Notes: generated from the letters alone by a model not told the origin. 64,000 bases of DNA from Streptacidiphilus sp. ASG 303 (GCF_020991365.1 NZ_JAJLRA010000004.1:62001-126000); one strand, 5' to 3'. Shown: positions 18,276-27,911, counted from the first letter of the stretch. Translations and numbers: made by a program.

Positions 18276-18465
18276 GTCCCCTCCAGGGAGATGGGCTGAG
18301 CTGTCACCCGGTACGGCGTTCTCCGGCGCATCCTACCGAGCGTCCGTGCACCCGGGCAGAGCGTGAACCCCGGTGCCACCCGCCCGGCGGGGGAGGGGAG
18401 GACCTCCGGGGAGGCCGGGGTCGGCGGGCGGACGCGCCGCAACCAGGGGAGGAACGCCGCAAGGG

Positions 18466-18525
18466 GAAGGCGGGGCACGGGGAGGCGGGGCACGGGGAGG
18501 CGGGGTACAAGGAGGCGGGGCAACG
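18466..18525. repeat. 15-bp tandem repeat, four copies
   Basis: Units at 18466, 18481, 18496 and 18511 follow the pattern GGAGGCGGGGCACGG with one to four changes. Strongly purine-biased, with regularly spaced G-runs on the plus strand. Confidence 0.85.
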
Positions 18526-18571
18526 AAGGAGCGCGGCCATAGAGACGCACGGCAATGGAGAGGCCGGCCCG

Positions 18572-18585
18572 GTTCCACGTGAAAC
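18572..18585. other. parS: parS site downstream of parB
   Basis: GTTCCACGTGAAAC, one base from consensus. Intergenic, just beyond the parB stop codon. Confidence 0.85.
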
Positions 18586-18653
18586 ACGTGCACCGGACCG
18601 GCCCCGGCCGGTCAGACCATCAGACCGACGTCACCGCCACCGCCCTGCGGCGG

Positions 18654-19844
18654 TTACTCGGCGGGAGCGCCCCGCTCCTCGCCCCGGAGCGACCCCTCGC
18701 CCGGCGCCAGGCTGTCGAGGATGCGGTTCAGATCCTCCATCGAGGCGAACTCCACCACGATCTTCCCCTTGCCGATCTTCCCGTTGCGCTGGCCGACCTC
18801 GACCTTCACCCGCGTCTCGAAGCGGTCCGAGAGACGGGTCGCCAGCTCGCCGAAGGCGGGGGAGATGCGGCCGCCGGGGCGGGGGCTGCTCCGCCGGGTG
18901 CGCTGCCCCATCGTGCGGACCATCTCCTCGACGGTGCGCACCGACAGCCCCTCGGCGTTGATCCGGGACGCCAGCTTCTCCTGCTCCTCCAGGTCGTCGA
19001 GCTGCATCAGCGCCCGGGCGTGCCCGGCCGAGATGACGCCCGCCGCCAGCTTCCGCTGGACGACGGGGGACGCCTTCAGGAGGCGCAGCGTGTTGGAGAC
19101 CTGGGGCCGGGAACGACCGATGCGGTCGGCGAGCTCCTCGTGGGTGCAGCCGAAGTCCTTCAGCAGCTGGTCGTAGGCGGCCGCCTCCTCCAGCGCGTTG
19201 AGCTCGGCCCGATGGAGGTTCTCCAGCAGGGCGTCCAGGAGCAGCTTCTCGTCCTCGGTGGCCCGCACGATGGCGGGGATGCGCTCCAGTCCGGCCTCGC
19301 GGGAGGCACGCCAGCGGCGCTCGCCCATGATGAGCTCGTACCGGTCGGGACCGGTCTGCCGGACCACCACCGGCTGCAGCAGGCCCACCTCCCTGATGGA
19401 GGTGACCAGCTCCTGCAGCTTCTCCTCGTCGAAGACCTCCCGGGGCTGACGGGGGTTGGGGGTGATCGCGTCCAGGGGGAGCTCGGCGAACCGGGCCCCC
19501 GACACCGGGGCCAGTGCGGAGGCCGGCCCGGGAGCGGCAGCGGGGGCGCCTGGGGCGGGTACGGCCGGTGCGGCGGGACCGCCGTCCGTCGGCTCCGTGC
19601 CGCGGGCCGCCTCGGCGGCGGCCTTCGCCGCCACCGTGCCGCGGCCCGCCGGGAACACGGGGACCGCGGTGGGCGACGCGGCCCCGGGGGAGATCAGGGT
19701 CCGGCCGTTCGGCAGGGGGTGCCCGACCGCCTCGGCCGCGGCCGGGGCCTCCGGCTGTGCCGGCGGCCGCTCCGTGTCGGCCCCGCCCGCCGCTGGCGGG
19801 ATCAGTGCTCCGAGCCCTCGGCCCAGACCCCTGCGACCACTCAC
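18654..19844 (-). CDS. parB: Chromosome partitioning protein ParB
   Basis: 396 residues, GTG start overlapping the parA stop by four bases. It binds parS, spreads and loads condensin near oriC. N-terminal basic ParA-interacting segment ([12 protein letters not shown]), a Pro/Ala-rich linker of ~90 residues, the CTP-binding core with GERRWRA at 174-180, the helix-turn-helix [23 protein letters not shown], and the C-terminal dimerisation domain. The eight parS sites in this window are its expected targets. In Streptomyces ParB assembles large complexes during sporulation septation (known). Confidence 0.97.
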   Translation of the reverse strand: MSGRRGLGRGLGALIPPAAGGADTERPPAQPEAPAAAEAVGHPLPNGRTLISPGAASPTAVPVFPAGRGTVAAKAAAEAARGTEPTDGGPAAPAVPAPGAPAAAPGPASALAPVSGARFAELPLDAITPNPRQPREVFDEEKLQELVTSIREVGLLQPVVVRQTGPDRYELIMGERRWRASREAGLERIPAIVRATEDEKLLLDALLENLHRAELNALEEAAAYDQLLKDFGCTHEELADRIGRSRPQVSNTLRLLKASPVVQRKLAAGVISAGHARALMQLDDLEEQEKLASRINAEGLSVRTVEEMVRTMGQRTRRSSPRPGGRISPAFGELATRLSDRFETRVKVEVGQRNGKIGKGKIVVEFASMEDLNRILDSLAPGEGSLRGEERGAPAE

Positions 19845-20830
19845 CGGTTGCCCTCCATCGTGCTCTGCTCGTGCGCCGGCCCGGCCTGCACGCCGGAACC
19901 GTACTCCTGGCCCTGCGGTTCTGCCGGTCCGGCCGGCGCGGCGGCGCGAAGCGCCAGCTCCCTCGCCGCCTCCAGGTAGGACAGCGCCCCGCTGGAGCCC
20001 GGATCATAGGTCAGGACCGTCTGACCGTAGCTGGGCGCCTCCGAGATCCGTACCGAGCGGGGGATCGCGGTGCGCAGCACCTCCTTGCTGAAGTGGCTGC
20101 GGACCTCCTCGGCGACCTGTGCGGCCAGCCGGGTCCGTGCGTCGTACATGGTCAGCAGGATGGTGGAGACGTGCAGGTGGGGGTTGAGGTGCGCCCGCAC
20201 CAGCTCGACGTTGCGCAGGAGCTGGCCGAGCCCCTCCAGGGCGTAGTACTCGCACTGGATAGGGATCAGCACCTCACGGCCGGCCACCAGGGCGTTCACC
20301 GTCAGCAGGCCCAGTGAGGGCGGGCAGTCGATGAGCACGTAGTCGAGCGGCTGCTCGTACGCCTCGATGGCGCGCTGGAGCCTGCTCTCCCGGGCGACCA
20401 GCGAGACCAGCTCGATCTCGGCGCCCGCCAGGTCGATGGTGGCCGGGACGCAGAAGAGCCCCTCCACCTCGACCACCGGCTGCACCACGTCGGCCAGCGG
20501 CTTGCCCTCCACCAGCACGTCGTAGATCGAGGGGACCTCGGCGTGGTGGTCGATGCCGAGCGCCGTGGAGGCGTTGCCCTGCGGGTCGAGGTCGACGACC
20601 AGCACCCGGTTGCCGTGGAAGGCCAGCGAGGCGGCCAGGTTGACCGTGGTCGTCGTCTTGCCGACGCCGCCCTTCTGGTTGGCGACCACGATGACCCTGG
20701 TCTGCGCCGGCCGCGGCAGCCCTTCCCCGGTCCGGCCCAGCGTCTCCACGGCGAGCTGCGCGGCCCGCCCGATCGGGGTGTCGACGACGGGTCCGGCGTC
20801 CATCGGCACGGGAGTCTCGGAGTCCTGCAT
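19841..20830 (-). CDS. parA: Chromosome partitioning ATPase ParA
   Basis: 329 residues from ATG 20830 (MQDSETPVP). The deviant Walker A motif [12 protein letters not shown] starts at residue 51, with [13 protein letters not shown] and the [10 protein letters not shown] Walker B block after it. It moves ParB-oriC complexes in an ATP-dependent way. The frame stays open upstream to 21454 and through two parS sites, so a longer product cannot be excluded; I prefer ATG 20830 since sequence upstream is low complexity, though its Shine-Dalgarno sequence is poor. It overlaps parB by four bases. Confidence 0.93.
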   Translation of the reverse strand: MQDSETPVPMDAGPVVDTPIGRAAQLAVETLGRTGEGLPRPAQTRVIVVANQKGGVGKTTTTVNLAASLAFHGNRVLVVDLDPQGNASTALGIDHHAEVPSIYDVLVEGKPLADVVQPVVEVEGLFCVPATIDLAGAEIELVSLVARESRLQRAIEAYEQPLDYVLIDCPPSLGLLTVNALVAGREVLIPIQCEYYALEGLGQLLRNVELVRAHLNPHLHVSTILLTMYDARTRLAAQVAEEVRSHFSKEVLRTAIPRSVRISEAPSYGQTVLTYDPGSSGALSYLEAARELALRAAAPAGPAEPQGQEYGSGVQAGPAHEQSTMEGNR

Positions 20831-20840
20831 GGGCGCCAGT

Positions 20841-20854
20841 GTTTCACGTGAAAC
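20841..20854. other. parS: parS site at the parA start
   Basis: Perfect GTTTCACGTGAAAC palindrome ending 10 bp from the chosen parA start, so ParB bound here would sit over the parA leader. Confidence 0.92.
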
Positions 20855-21231
20855 AAGGCGACTGCGCCCGGGGGACGGGTCCGCTCCGGGGTGGCGCGCG
20901 GGGGAGGCGGGGCGGCTCTCGATGCGGGGGCCCGGAAGCGGATCCGGGCGACGGCCCGCCCACAGCGCGGCTGCGGCGGCTGAATCCACGGGGTCGGTCA
21001 CAGGCTGAGCGCCCTGGACGTCGGACGGCAAGGGTGGGCTCCCCTCTCCGGGCCGGTCGGAAGCTGAGGTCTCGGACACGACGGTCCTCGACGCATCATC
21101 GCGCAGCAGCGGGTGCCCGGGGGCGGGATGCGGGTGTTCCGCCCTCTCCGCAGCCGGATCTTCACCCGGAGGGGCGGCAGCGGGGGCCGCAGCCCTGCTG
21201 CGGCTCAGGATTCCTGGAAGCAGGGAACGAC

Positions 21232-21245
21232 GTTTCACGTGAAAC
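21232..21245. other. parS: parS site between rsmG and parA
   Basis: Perfect GTTTCACGTGAAAC palindrome about 100 bp downstream of the rsmG stop. Confidence 0.92.
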
Positions 21246-21350
21246 ACCATGCCCGTTTTGTCGCATATCCGAGGGCGCGACACTCCGGACCGTACGGCAA
21301 AGGGCGGCAGCCGCACCTGCGGCCACCGCCCTGTCCGTCGTCCCGCGCCC

Positions 21351-22130
21351 TCAGCGGCGCCGTTTCCCGCCCCCGCTCCGGCCGCCCGTGGAGCCCCGTC
21401 CGGCGGGGGCGCCCCGCCCGGCCCGGGCGGCCCTGGCCCGCCGGGTCGCGGCACGCACGCCTCCCGGGCTCTCGCCGACCCGGACGCGGACCACGTGGGT
21501 CGGCGTCTCCACCGTCCCCGCCCCGGCCTGCACGACCGACCACTCCACCGCGCCGAGCCGGGTCAGCGCGGCACGCGCCTCGGCCAGCTCCTGCTCGGCC
21601 GTGTCGCCCTTCAACGCGAGCATCTCCCCGTAGGGACGCAGCAGCGGAAGACCCCAGCCGGCCAGCCGGTCCAGCGGGGCCACCGCGCGCGCAGTCACCA
21701 CGTCCACCGAGAGCCTGCCGATCATCTCCTCGGCCCGGCCGCGCACCACCGTGACATTGGCCAGGCCCAGCTCGCGGACCGCCTCCTCCAGGAAGGTGGT
21801 ACGGCGCAGCAGCGGCTCCAGCAGGGTCACGGAGAGGTCCGGCCGGGCCAGCGCCACCGGGATCCCCGGCAGTCCGGCGCCGGAACCGACGTCGCAGAGT
21901 GAGCCCTCCTCGGGAAGCACCTCCGCCAGCACCGCGCAGTTGAGCACGTGCCGCTCCCACAGCCGGGGCACCTCGCGGGGGCCGATCAGGCCGCGCTGGA
22001 CCCCCGCCGTCGCGAGCAGGCCGGCGTACCGCACCGCCGCGTCGAAACGGTCCCCGAAGACCTTCCTCGCAGCCGGCGGGGCCTCGGGCAGCCCCTCCCC
22101 GTCCCCTGCGGCAGGCGTCCCTGTCTCCAT
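21351..22130 (-). CDS. rsmG: 16S rRNA (guanine-527-N7) methyltransferase RsmG
   Basis: About 259 residues from ATG 22130; GTG 22148 is an alternative in-frame start. SAM-dependent methylation of G527 in 16S rRNA; loss of the enzyme gives low-level streptomycin resistance and can raise antibiotic production in Streptomyces (known). The SAM-binding motif DVGSGAGLPGIPVAL and the LWERHVLNCAVL block are clear. A basic, disordered C-terminal tail rich in Arg/Gly (GRGAPAGRGSTGGRSGGGKRRR region) extends beyond the usual family end. Chosen start has GAGG about 6 bases upstream. It belongs to the leftward rpmH-to-parB set. Confidence 0.95.
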   Translation of the reverse strand: METGTPAAGDGEGLPEAPPAARKVFGDRFDAAVRYAGLLATAGVQRGLIGPREVPRLWERHVLNCAVLAEVLPEEGSLCDVGSGAGLPGIPVALARPDLSVTLLEPLLRRTTFLEEAVRELGLANVTVVRGRAEEMIGRLSVDVVTARAVAPLDRLAGWGLPLLRPYGEMLALKGDTAEQELAEARAALTRLGAVEWSVVQAGAGTVETPTHVVRVRVGESPGGVRAATRRARAARAGRGAPAGRGSTGGRSGGGKRRR

Positions 22131-22315
22131 CCCAGCCTCTTCCCTCACCGGACCCGCCGACTCACCGGGCCCACCGACTCACTCTGTCCACCCATTGCGC
22201 CACCCGCTGCGCCCACCGGCGCGCCACCTCCTCCGGCCCTGCGCCCGTCCGGCGGACGGGCCCGCCACCGGGCGGGCGGAGGAACGGCCTGCGAGGACTC
22301 CTGCCCACCGCACGC

Positions 22316-22329
22316 GTTCCACGTGGAAC
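22316..22329. other. parS: parS site between jag and rsmG
   Basis: GTTCCACGTGGAAC, a perfect palindrome differing from the consensus symmetrically at one position in each arm. Confidence 0.8.
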
Positions 22330-22368
22330 GCCGCCCGCACCGCACCGGCGCCCCCGGTCCCACGGCAC

Positions 22369-22403
22369 GACGGCCCCGCCCGCACAAGGCGGACGGGGCC
22401 GTC
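22369..22403 (-). terminator. Terminator-like hairpin after jag
   Basis: 22369-22383 and 22389-22403 pair over 15 positions with one mismatch around a 5-base loop, 35 bp after the jag stop codon in the direction of transcription. Confidence 0.7.
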
Positions 22404-22437
22404 GGCGCGCCTTCCACGGCGGTCCCGGGCAGCCGCC

Positions 22438-22983
22438 TCAGGCCGGCAGCACGACGACGCGCCGCTGCGGCTCCTCGCCCTCCGACTCGCTGCGCAGGCC
22501 GGCCGCCGCCACCGCGTCGTGCACCACCTTGCGCTCGAAGGGGGTCATGGCGGAGAGCCTGACCGGCTCGCCCGTCTCCTTCACCTGGAGCGCGGCCTTG
22601 CTGCCGATCTCCGCCAGCTCGGTCCGCCGACGCGCCCGGTACCCGGCGATGTCGAGCATCAGCCGGCTGCGCTCGCCGGTCTCCCGGTGGACGGCCAGCC
22701 GGGTCAGCTCCTGGAGCGCCTCGAGCACCTCGCCGCCCTGGCCGACGAGCCGCTGCAGGCTGCGCTGGGCACCGGAGCCCTCACCCACGATGGAGACCGA
22801 GGCGCGCTCGCCCTCGACGTCCATGTCGATGTCACCGTCGAGGTCGGCGATGTCCAGCAGGCCCTCGAGGTAGTCCGCCGCGATCTCGCCCTCCTGCTCC
22901 AGCCGGGCGATCAGGTCGTTCTTGGACGGGGAAGCGGGCGCGGGGGCGTCCGCGGCGGCGGAGGTGGTGGTGCCTTCCGTCAC
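22438..22983 (-). CDS. jag: Jag/KhpB-type RNA-binding protein (KH-R3H)
   Basis: 181 residues, GTG start with AAGGAG 7 bases upstream. The acidic N-terminus is followed by a KH-like domain (GQGGEVLEALQELTRLAVHRETGERSR region) and a C-terminal R3H domain (MTPFERKVVHDAVAAAGL...RRVVVLP). It is a cytoplasmic RNA-binding protein; homologues work with KhpA and affect cell elongation and envelope homeostasis. It lies immediately downstream of yidC, the usual arrangement, and is probably cotranscribed with it. Confidence 0.93.
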   Translation of the reverse strand: MTEGTTTSAAADAPAPASPSKNDLIARLEQEGEIAADYLEGLLDIADLDGDIDMDVEGERASVSIVGEGSGAQRSLQRLVGQGGEVLEALQELTRLAVHRETGERSRLMLDIAGYRARRRTELAEIGSKAALQVKETGEPVRLSAMTPFERKVVHDAVAAAGLRSESEGEEPQRRVVVLPA

Positions 22984-23031
22984 GGAGTGACTCCTTCGGA
23001 GAAGAGGGGGACGAAGATCAGGGGGTAGCGG

Positions 23032-24165
23032 TCAGGACTTCTTCTTCGGCCGCTGGCCGGCCGGCTGCGGCGTCCGCCGGCCCGGCTGGCCGGGGCGCTT
23101 GCCGCCGCCCGGTGCGGCCTTGGCCGGGGCGCCCTGCGCCGCGTCGGCGGTCCCGGTGCCGGCGGTGTCGTCGGAGGGACGGCCCATCGGGGCGGCCTGC
23201 TGGCGCTGCGCCTTGGTCTGGCGCTTGGGCTGCTGGCGGACGACCGGGGCGGCCGGGGCCTCGGGCTGGACCGGCTCCGCCTTGCCGCCCTTGACCAGGG
23301 AGGTGAGGCCGCCCCTGACGGGGGTGCCGTCGGCGTTCAGCTTGCCGGACTTCTTCAGGCGGTCCTGGCGCTCCGTCCAGGCCTTGCTGCCGGGGGTCGG
23401 GTTGCGGCGGATCACGAAGAGCTGCTGGCCCATGGTCCAGACGTTCGTGGTCAGCCAGTAGACGAGGACACCGACGGGGAAGTTGATGCCGAAGACCGCG
23501 AACATCACCGGGAAGACGTACATCAGCATCTTCTGCTGCTGCATGAACGGCGTCTTGACCGTGAGGTCGACGTTCTTGGTCATCAGCTGGCGCTGGGTGA
23601 CGAACTGCGACAGCGACATCAGGATGATCATCGTGATGGTCACGATGCGGACGTCGGTGAGGGAGGCGCCGAGGGCCGAGACCTTGTCCGCGGAGTCGGT
23701 GAACTTCACGGAGAGCGGGGCGCCGAAGATGCGCGCCTTCTGCGCGCTCTCCAGGAGGGTCTGGTCGATGACGCCGACCGTCTTCCCCTGGGCGATGTGG
23801 TTCAGCACCCGGTAGAGCGAGATGAAGAACGGCGACTGCACCAGGATGGGGAGGCAGCTCGAGAAGGGGTTGGTGCCCGCCTCCTTGTAGAGCTTCATCA
23901 TCTCTTCGGACTGGCGCTGCCGGTCGTTCTTGTAGCGCTCCTGGATGGCCTTCATCTTCGGCTGGATCGCCTGCATGGCCCGGGTCGCCTTGATCTGCTT
24001 CACGAAGAGCGGGATCAGGCAGATCCGGATGACGACCACGAGCGAAACGATGGAGAGACCCCACGCCCATCCCGTGTCCGGCCCGAAGACATGGCTGTAC
24101 AGCGAGTGGAACTGGACGATGATCCAGGACACCGCCGCGTAGAGAGGACTCAGGATCGCGTCCAC
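23032..24165 (-). CDS. yidC: Membrane protein insertase YidC
   Basis: 377 residues, GTG start with AAGGAG upstream. Inserts and folds membrane proteins alone or with Sec. The Gram-positive type lacks the large periplasmic domain: five membrane helices, the conserved Arg of [11 protein letters not shown] in the hydrophilic groove, and the cytoplasmic hairpin [17 protein letters not shown] long basic Pro/Lys/Arg-rich tail (from about residue 270) resembles ribosome-binding tails of other insertases (inference). It starts 3 bp after the yidD stop. Confidence 0.96.
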   Translation of the reverse strand: MDAILSPLYAAVSWIIVQFHSLYSHVFGPDTGWAWGLSIVSLVVVIRICLIPLFVKQIKATRAMQAIQPKMKAIQERYKNDRQRQSEEMMKLYKEAGTNPFSSCLPILVQSPFFISLYRVLNHIAQGKTVGVIDQTLLESAQKARIFGAPLSVKFTDSADKVSALGASLTDVRIVTITMIILMSLSQFVTQRQLMTKNVDLTVKTPFMQQQKMLMYVFPVMFAVFGINFPVGVLVYWLTTNVWTMGQQLFVIRRNPTPGSKAWTERQDRLKKSGKLNADGTPVRGGLTSLVKGGKAEPVQPEAPAAPVVRQQPKRQTKAQRQQAAPMGRPSDDTAGTGTADAAQGAPAKAAPGGGKRPGQPGRRTPQPAGQRPKKKS

Positions 24166-24168
24166 GAA

Positions 24169-24510
24169 TCAGGCTCCTTGGGCATTTGGCGTGGGCGCCG
24201 GGTTGTCGACCGGGCCGGAGGTCTGGGGGGCGGCCGGGCACTGGGGGTCCCGGCCCGCGAGGCGGTCGCGCAGGATCCGGTGCCACACGGGCCGCCGGCG
24301 CGGCGGGACGTGGTCCACACCTCCCGGGGACCACGGGTTGCAGCGCAGGATGCGCCAGGCGGTGAGGGCGGTTCCCTTCACCGCTCCGTGCACCCGGATC
24401 GCTTCGTAGCCGTAGCGGGAGCAGGAGGGGTAGTACCGGCAGACGGGGCCGAGCAGCGGGCTGATGGTCCACTGGTAGACCCGGATCAGCCCCATCAGCA
24501 GGTACTTCAT
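24169..24510 (-). CDS. yidD: Membrane insertion efficiency factor YidD
   Basis: 113 residues. The three-cysteine signature region [23 protein letters not shown] and the [17 protein letters not shown] block define the family; the C-terminus here is extended by about 35 residues. It is a small membrane-peripheral protein that helps YidC-dependent insertion. ATG 24510 overlaps the rnpA stop by four bases, and yidC follows after 3 bp, so the genes are translationally linked. Confidence 0.94.
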   Translation of the reverse strand: MKYLLMGLIRVYQWTISPLLGPVCRYYPSCSRYGYEAIRVHGAVKGTALTAWRILRCNPWSPGGVDHVPPRRRPVWHRILRDRLAGRDPQCPAAPQTSGPVDNPAPTPNAQGA

Positions 24511-24938
24511 CGCCCTGCTCCCGTCGGCCCGATAGCGGTCGTCTCCGTCCTGAGCAGCCGCCGCAGGGCTGCGTCCAGGTCGCGTTCCAGGTCCGCGTGG
24601 TCCGCCGTCCCCGCAGGGGGCAGCGCGCGTACCACTATCAGGCTACCTGCGGGCAGCAGGGTCAGACGCTCCCGGACGAGGTGACGCAGGCGACGCTTCA
24701 CGAGGTTCCGCACGACCGCCGGACCGACGGCCTTGCTCACGACGAAACCCGCACGCGTCGGGGGAGCAGTCTCCCCCGACGCGTGCGGGCCGAAGTCGTC
24801 GCGGCCGCCGGCCGTCCGCCCCTCCGTGCCACCCCGTGCGAGGTGGACGACGAGCAGGGGCCTGCCGGCACGGCGTCCGCGTTTCACCGCGATCGCGAAG
24901 TCCTGGCGCCGCCTCAGCCGGTTCTCGGTGGGCAGCAC
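24507..24938 (-). CDS. rnpA: Ribonuclease P protein component
   Basis: 143 residues, somewhat longer than the usual ~120. GTG start ([24 protein letters not shown]). Basic protein that binds RNase P RNA and improves 5' processing of tRNA precursors, including those encoded in this window. The RNR motif region [18 protein letters not shown] is intact. An insert of about 20 residues ([20 protein letters not shown]) separates the first strand from the motif. It sits in the classic rpmH-rnpA-yidD-yidC order. Confidence 0.95.
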   Translation of the reverse strand: MLPTENRLRRRQDFAIAVKRGRRAGRPLLVVHLARGGTEGRTAGGRDDFGPHASGETAPPTRAGFVVSKAVGPAVVRNLVKRRLRHLVRERLTLLPAGSLIVVRALPPAGTADHADLERDLDAALRRLLRTETTAIGPTGAGR

Positions 24939-24959
24939 AACATGACCCTGGAAGCCGGA

Positions 24960-25097
24960 TCAGGCGGACAGGCGCGCGCGGCCCTTGCTGCGGCGGGTGG
25001 CCAGGATGGCGCGGCCGGCGCGGGTGCGCATCCGCAGCCGGAAGCCGTGGGTCTTCGCGCGGCGGCGGTTGTTCGGCTGGAAGGTGCGCTTGCTCAC
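24960..25097 (-). CDS. rpmH: 50S ribosomal protein L34
   Basis: 45 residues from GTG 25097 ([19 protein letters not shown]...). The frame stays open to 25202, but L34 is always about 45 residues and CTGGAG lies 7 bases before this GTG. Very basic, full length. First gene of the leftward operon, facing away from dnaA. Confidence 0.97.
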   Translation of the reverse strand: MSKRTFQPNNRRRAKTHGFRLRMRTRAGRAILATRRSKGRARLSA

Positions 25098-25381
25098 TCG
25101 GGGACTCCAGGGATCAATCGTAGGGTGGCGGGGCGTCGCCTGGCCGTCACCGTGCGTCCGCGCGATCCCCCTCGCAAGAACCTGGGGAACAAGGCGTTTC
25201 ACGGCGCCTGCGCTGCTGCACCTGGTACGTACGGGTGACCCGCGGGCATGCGGCAGCGGCCATCGACAACTCGACCTGGTTACGGTACGCGGAGCGGGGA
25301 CCGCGGGTCAAACCGGGTGAGGGCGCGCCGTCCGGGACACCCCCGGACACCTCGCGCCGCCGCGCCCCGCTGTGCACAGCC

Positions 25382-25390
25382 TGTGGACAA
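25382..25390 (-). promoter_or_regulatory. DnaA box in the dnaA promoter
   Basis: TGTGGACAA, the exact complement of TTGTCCACA, the preferred Streptomyces DnaA box. It ends 4 bp before the probable -35 of dnaA, which fits DnaA autoregulation. Confidence 0.85.
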
Positions 25391-25394
25391 CGAC

Positions 25395-25424
25395 TTGAAC
25401 CGAGGCGGCGCCGCTGATTACCGT
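25395..25424 (+). promoter_or_regulatory. Probable dnaA promoter
   Basis: TTGAAC at 25395-25400 and TACCGT at 25419-25424, spaced by 18 bp, resemble a vegetative (HrdB-type) promoter. The leader to the GTG would be about 200 bases. Confidence 0.6.
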
Positions 25425-25441
25425 TGCAGGATCTGTCTGCG

Positions 25442-25468
25442 TTTCCCAGGTTTCCCAGGTTTCCCAGA
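25442..25468. repeat. Triplicate TTTCCCAGG in the dnaA leader
   Basis: Three head-to-tail copies of a TTTCCCAGG-type nonamer, the last ending TTTCCCAGA, at the predicted start of the dnaA transcript. Confidence 0.85.
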
Positions 25469-25630
25469 TCCCCCAGTCAACCCAGATCTCCCCGTGACTC
25501 CCGCACCCCGCCGGCCCGTGTCCCCGAGCGCCTCCCGCCACCACGCGGAGGACAGGCCCCGGGGCGGCGGCCCGGGGCACCGGGCCCCGACCAAGACCAC
25601 CCCAGAGGTGGGACGAGAAAGCGTGCACCA

Positions 25631-27865
25631 GTGGCTGATGTCAACAGCGATCTCGCTCCTGCCTGGGCGAAGGTCGTCGAGCGGCTGGACGGCGACGCGG
25701 GGGTCGGGGACAGCGACAAGATGTGGCTGCGGCGCACCCAGCCGATGTGGATGATGCACGACACGGCCCTGCTGGCCGCGCCGAACGAGCGCGCCAAGCA
25801 GGTCCTGGAGGGCCGGCTGCTGCCGCTGCTGAGCGAGATCCTGGGCAGCGAGTTCGGCCGGCCCGTGCGGATCGCCGTCATGGTGGACGCCAACGCAGTG
25901 CCCCCGGCCCCCCTCGCCGCGCCGGCCCCCGCCGAGCCCGAGCAGGCGCGCCCCGAGCCGCCCCGCTCCGAGCCGGTCAGGTCCGAGCCGCCCCGCTCCG
26001 AGCCGGTCAGGTCCGAGCCGCCCCGCTCCGAGCCCCCGCGGCAGGAGTACCGGGACGACGCCGACCGCGACTACCGCCCCGCGGGCGAGGGCACGGGCTG
26101 GCCGCCCCACACCCGCCAGCCGCAGGACGGCGGGTGGACGGGCTGGCCCCCCGGCGGCCCGCGCGTCGGCTACGAGCAGCTCCGCTACGACGGCGGCTAC
26201 GACCAGCGGCCCGCCCCGTACGACCAGCGGCCCGGATGGGCCGACCAGGGAGGCTGGGCCCCCGGCGGCGGGTACGGCGGATCCCCCTACCCCCAGGACC
26301 GCCGCGGCTACGACGACGACCACCGGACGGACCGGGCCGACCGCGGCGACCGCGTCGGCGGCCACGAGCGGGGCGAATGGCCCCCGCTCTCCGAGCGTCC
26401 CGCCGGGTCCGGCGACGCCTTCCGCCAGCTCCCCCCCGAGCCGTCCCGCGGCGGCCGCGACGCCCGGGACACCCGGGACACCCGGGACACCCGCGGCGGC
26501 CAGGGGGACCTGCTGGGCGGGCACCTGCTGGGCGGCGAGTACGGCGAGGGCCAGCACCCCGGCGGGCGGGGCCCGGCCGGCCCCGAGGGCGACGGCCGGC
26601 ACCAGCCGGAGCGGCAGTCCGACGGCGGCCCCGGGACGGGACCCCTCCCGGCCGTGCGGCCGTCGGGGACGCCCGCGGCGGCCCCGCCCGCGGCCGGCGC
26701 ACACGTACCCGGCGCACACGTACCCGGCGCACACGTACCCGGCGCACACGTACCCGGCGCACACGTGCCCGGGGCGCCCCTGCCGGGCGGCCCCCTCGCC
26801 GGCCAGGGCGCCGGCGGCCCCCGCAAGGACGAGCCCGCCGCCCGGCTGAACCCCAAATACCTCTTCGACACCTTCGTCATCGGTGCCAGCAACCGGTTCG
26901 CGCACGCAGCCGCCGTCGCGGTGGCCGAGGCGCCCGCCAAGGCGTACAACCCGCTCTTCATCTACGGGGAGTCCGGCCTCGGCAAGACCCACCTGCTGCA
27001 CGCCATCGGCCACTACTCGCGGAGCCTGTACCCGGGCACCCGCGTGCGGTACGTGAGCTCGGAGGAGTTCACCAACGAGTTCATCAACTCCATCCGCGAC
27101 GGCAAGGCGGACGCCTTCCGCAAGCGGTACCGAGACATGGACATCCTGCTGGTCGACGACATCCAGTTCCTGGCGAGCAAGGAGTCGACGCAGGAGGAGT
27201 TCTTCCACACCTTCAACACCCTGCACAACGCCAACAAGCAGATCGTGCTCTCCTCGGACCGGCCGCCGAAGCAGCTGGTCACGCTGGAGGACCGGCTGCG
27301 CAACCGCTTCGAGTGGGGCCTGATCACGGACGTCCAGCCGCCCGAGCTGGAGACCCGGATCGCGATCCTGCGGAAGAAGGCAATCCAGGAGCAGCTGAAC
27401 GCCCCGCCGGAGGTGCTGGAGTTCATCGCCTCCCGGATCTCGCGGAACATCCGCGAGCTGGAGGGCGCGCTGATCCGGGTCACGGCGTTCGCAAGCCTCA
27501 ACCGGGCGCCGGTGGACCTGGAGCTCACCGGCATCGTGCTGAAGGACCTCATCCCGGGAGGTGAGGAGGCCGGCCCGGAGATCACGGCGAAGACCATCAT
27601 GGAGCAGACCGCCGCCTACTTCGGGCTCGGCGTCGAGGACCTCTGCGGCTCGTCCCGCAGCCGGGTGCTGGTCACGGCGCGGCAGATCGCCATGTACCTG
27701 TGCCGGGAGCTCACTGACCTGTCGCTGCCCAAGATCGGTGCCCAGTTCGGCGGCCGCGACCACACGACCGTGATGCACGCCGACCGGAAGATCCGGTCCC
27801 TGATGGCGGAGCGGCGGTCGATCTACAACCAGGTCACCGAGCTGACCAACCGCATCAAGAGCTGA
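25631..27865 (+). CDS. dnaA: Chromosomal replication initiator DnaA
   Basis: 744 residues from GTG 25631 ([12 protein letters not shown]); the frame is open from 25424, but this start matches the family N-terminus. Domain I covers residues 1-~90. Domain II is a very long, Pro/Arg/Asp-rich disordered linker to ~410 with a 30-bp coding repeat (25955-26033) and a 15-bp repeat (26701-26775, AHVPG five times). Domain III is the AAA+ ATPase (GESGLGKTH near 446, LLVDDIQFL near 505), and domain IV carries the DnaA-box-binding signature [11 protein letters not shown] near 700. S. coelicolor DnaA is about 656 residues, so domain II is expanded here. Confidence 0.97.
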   Translation: MADVNSDLAPAWAKVVERLDGDAGVGDSDKMWLRRTQPMWMMHDTALLAAPNERAKQVLEGRLLPLLSEILGSEFGRPVRIAVMVDANAVPPAPLAAPAPAEPEQARPEPPRSEPVRSEPPRSEPVRSEPPRSEPPRQEYRDDADRDYRPAGEGTGWPPHTRQPQDGGWTGWPPGGPRVGYEQLRYDGGYDQRPAPYDQRPGWADQGGWAPGGGYGGSPYPQDRRGYDDDHRTDRADRGDRVGGHERGEWPPLSERPAGSGDAFRQLPPEPSRGGRDARDTRDTRDTRGGQGDLLGGHLLGGEYGEGQHPGGRGPAGPEGDGRHQPERQSDGGPGTGPLPAVRPSGTPAAAPPAAGAHVPGAHVPGAHVPGAHVPGAHVPGAPLPGGPLAGQGAGGPRKDEPAARLNPKYLFDTFVIGASNRFAHAAAVAVAEAPAKAYNPLFIYGESGLGKTHLLHAIGHYSRSLYPGTRVRYVSSEEFTNEFINSIRDGKADAFRKRYRDMDILLVDDIQFLASKESTQEEFFHTFNTLHNANKQIVLSSDRPPKQLVTLEDRLRNRFEWGLITDVQPPELETRIAILRKKAIQEQLNAPPEVLEFIASRISRNIRELEGALIRVTAFASLNRAPVDLELTGIVLKDLIPGGEEAGPEITAKTIMEQTAAYFGLGVEDLCGSSRSRVLVTARQIAMYLCRELTDLSLPKIGAQFGGRDHTTVMHADRKIRSLMAERRSIYNQVTELTNRIKS
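26701..26775. repeat. 15-bp coding repeat (AHVPG) in dnaA
   Basis: Five consecutive 15-bp units, the first four identical (ACACGTACCCGGCGC) and the fifth with changes, encoding repeated AHVPG in the disordered domain II. Confidence 0.9.
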
Positions 27866-27911
27866 CCGGACCGGGCCCGGCGGCCCCCGGGGACCGCAGC
27901 TGCGGCCCGAC

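Larger units (their letters stand above)
18276..18653. other. Intergenic region downstream of parB: parS and a 15-bp repeat
   Basis: This 378-bp stretch has no convincing gene. It holds a four-copy 15-bp repeat (18466-18525) and a parS site (18572-18585), and the 5' signals of the small membrane-protein gene near 18276. Confidence 0.7.
20831..21350. other. rsmG-parA spacer with two parS sites
   Basis: 520 bp between rsmG and the chosen parA start. It contains two perfect parS palindromes (20841-20854 and 21232-21245), the first only 10 bp upstream of the parA ATG. The parA promoters are expected here but I could not assign them by eye. No separate gene is supported. Confidence 0.65.
22131..22437. 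other. jag-rsmG spacer: parS and hairpin
   Basis: A 307-bp spacer on the leftward gene set. It contains a parS-like site at 22316-22329 and a hairpin at 22369-22403; no gene is supported. The hairpin may separate rsmG-parAB from the ribosomal/insertase genes. Confidence 0.65.
25098..25630. other. rpmH-dnaA divergent regulatory region
   Basis: 533 bp between divergent rpmH and dnaA. It contains a perfect DnaA box (25382-25390), a probable dnaA promoter (25395-25424), a palindrome GCTGTGCACAGC (25369-25380) and a threefold 9-bp repeat (25442-25468). On the minus strand, TACGAT at 25117-25122 could be the -10 of rpmH, with no clear -35. No gene is supported. Confidence 0.75.

Noticed and set aside
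18555-19979. 474-codon plus-strand frame antisense to parB
   Set aside because: It is fully opposite a clear parB gene and has no recognisable domain.
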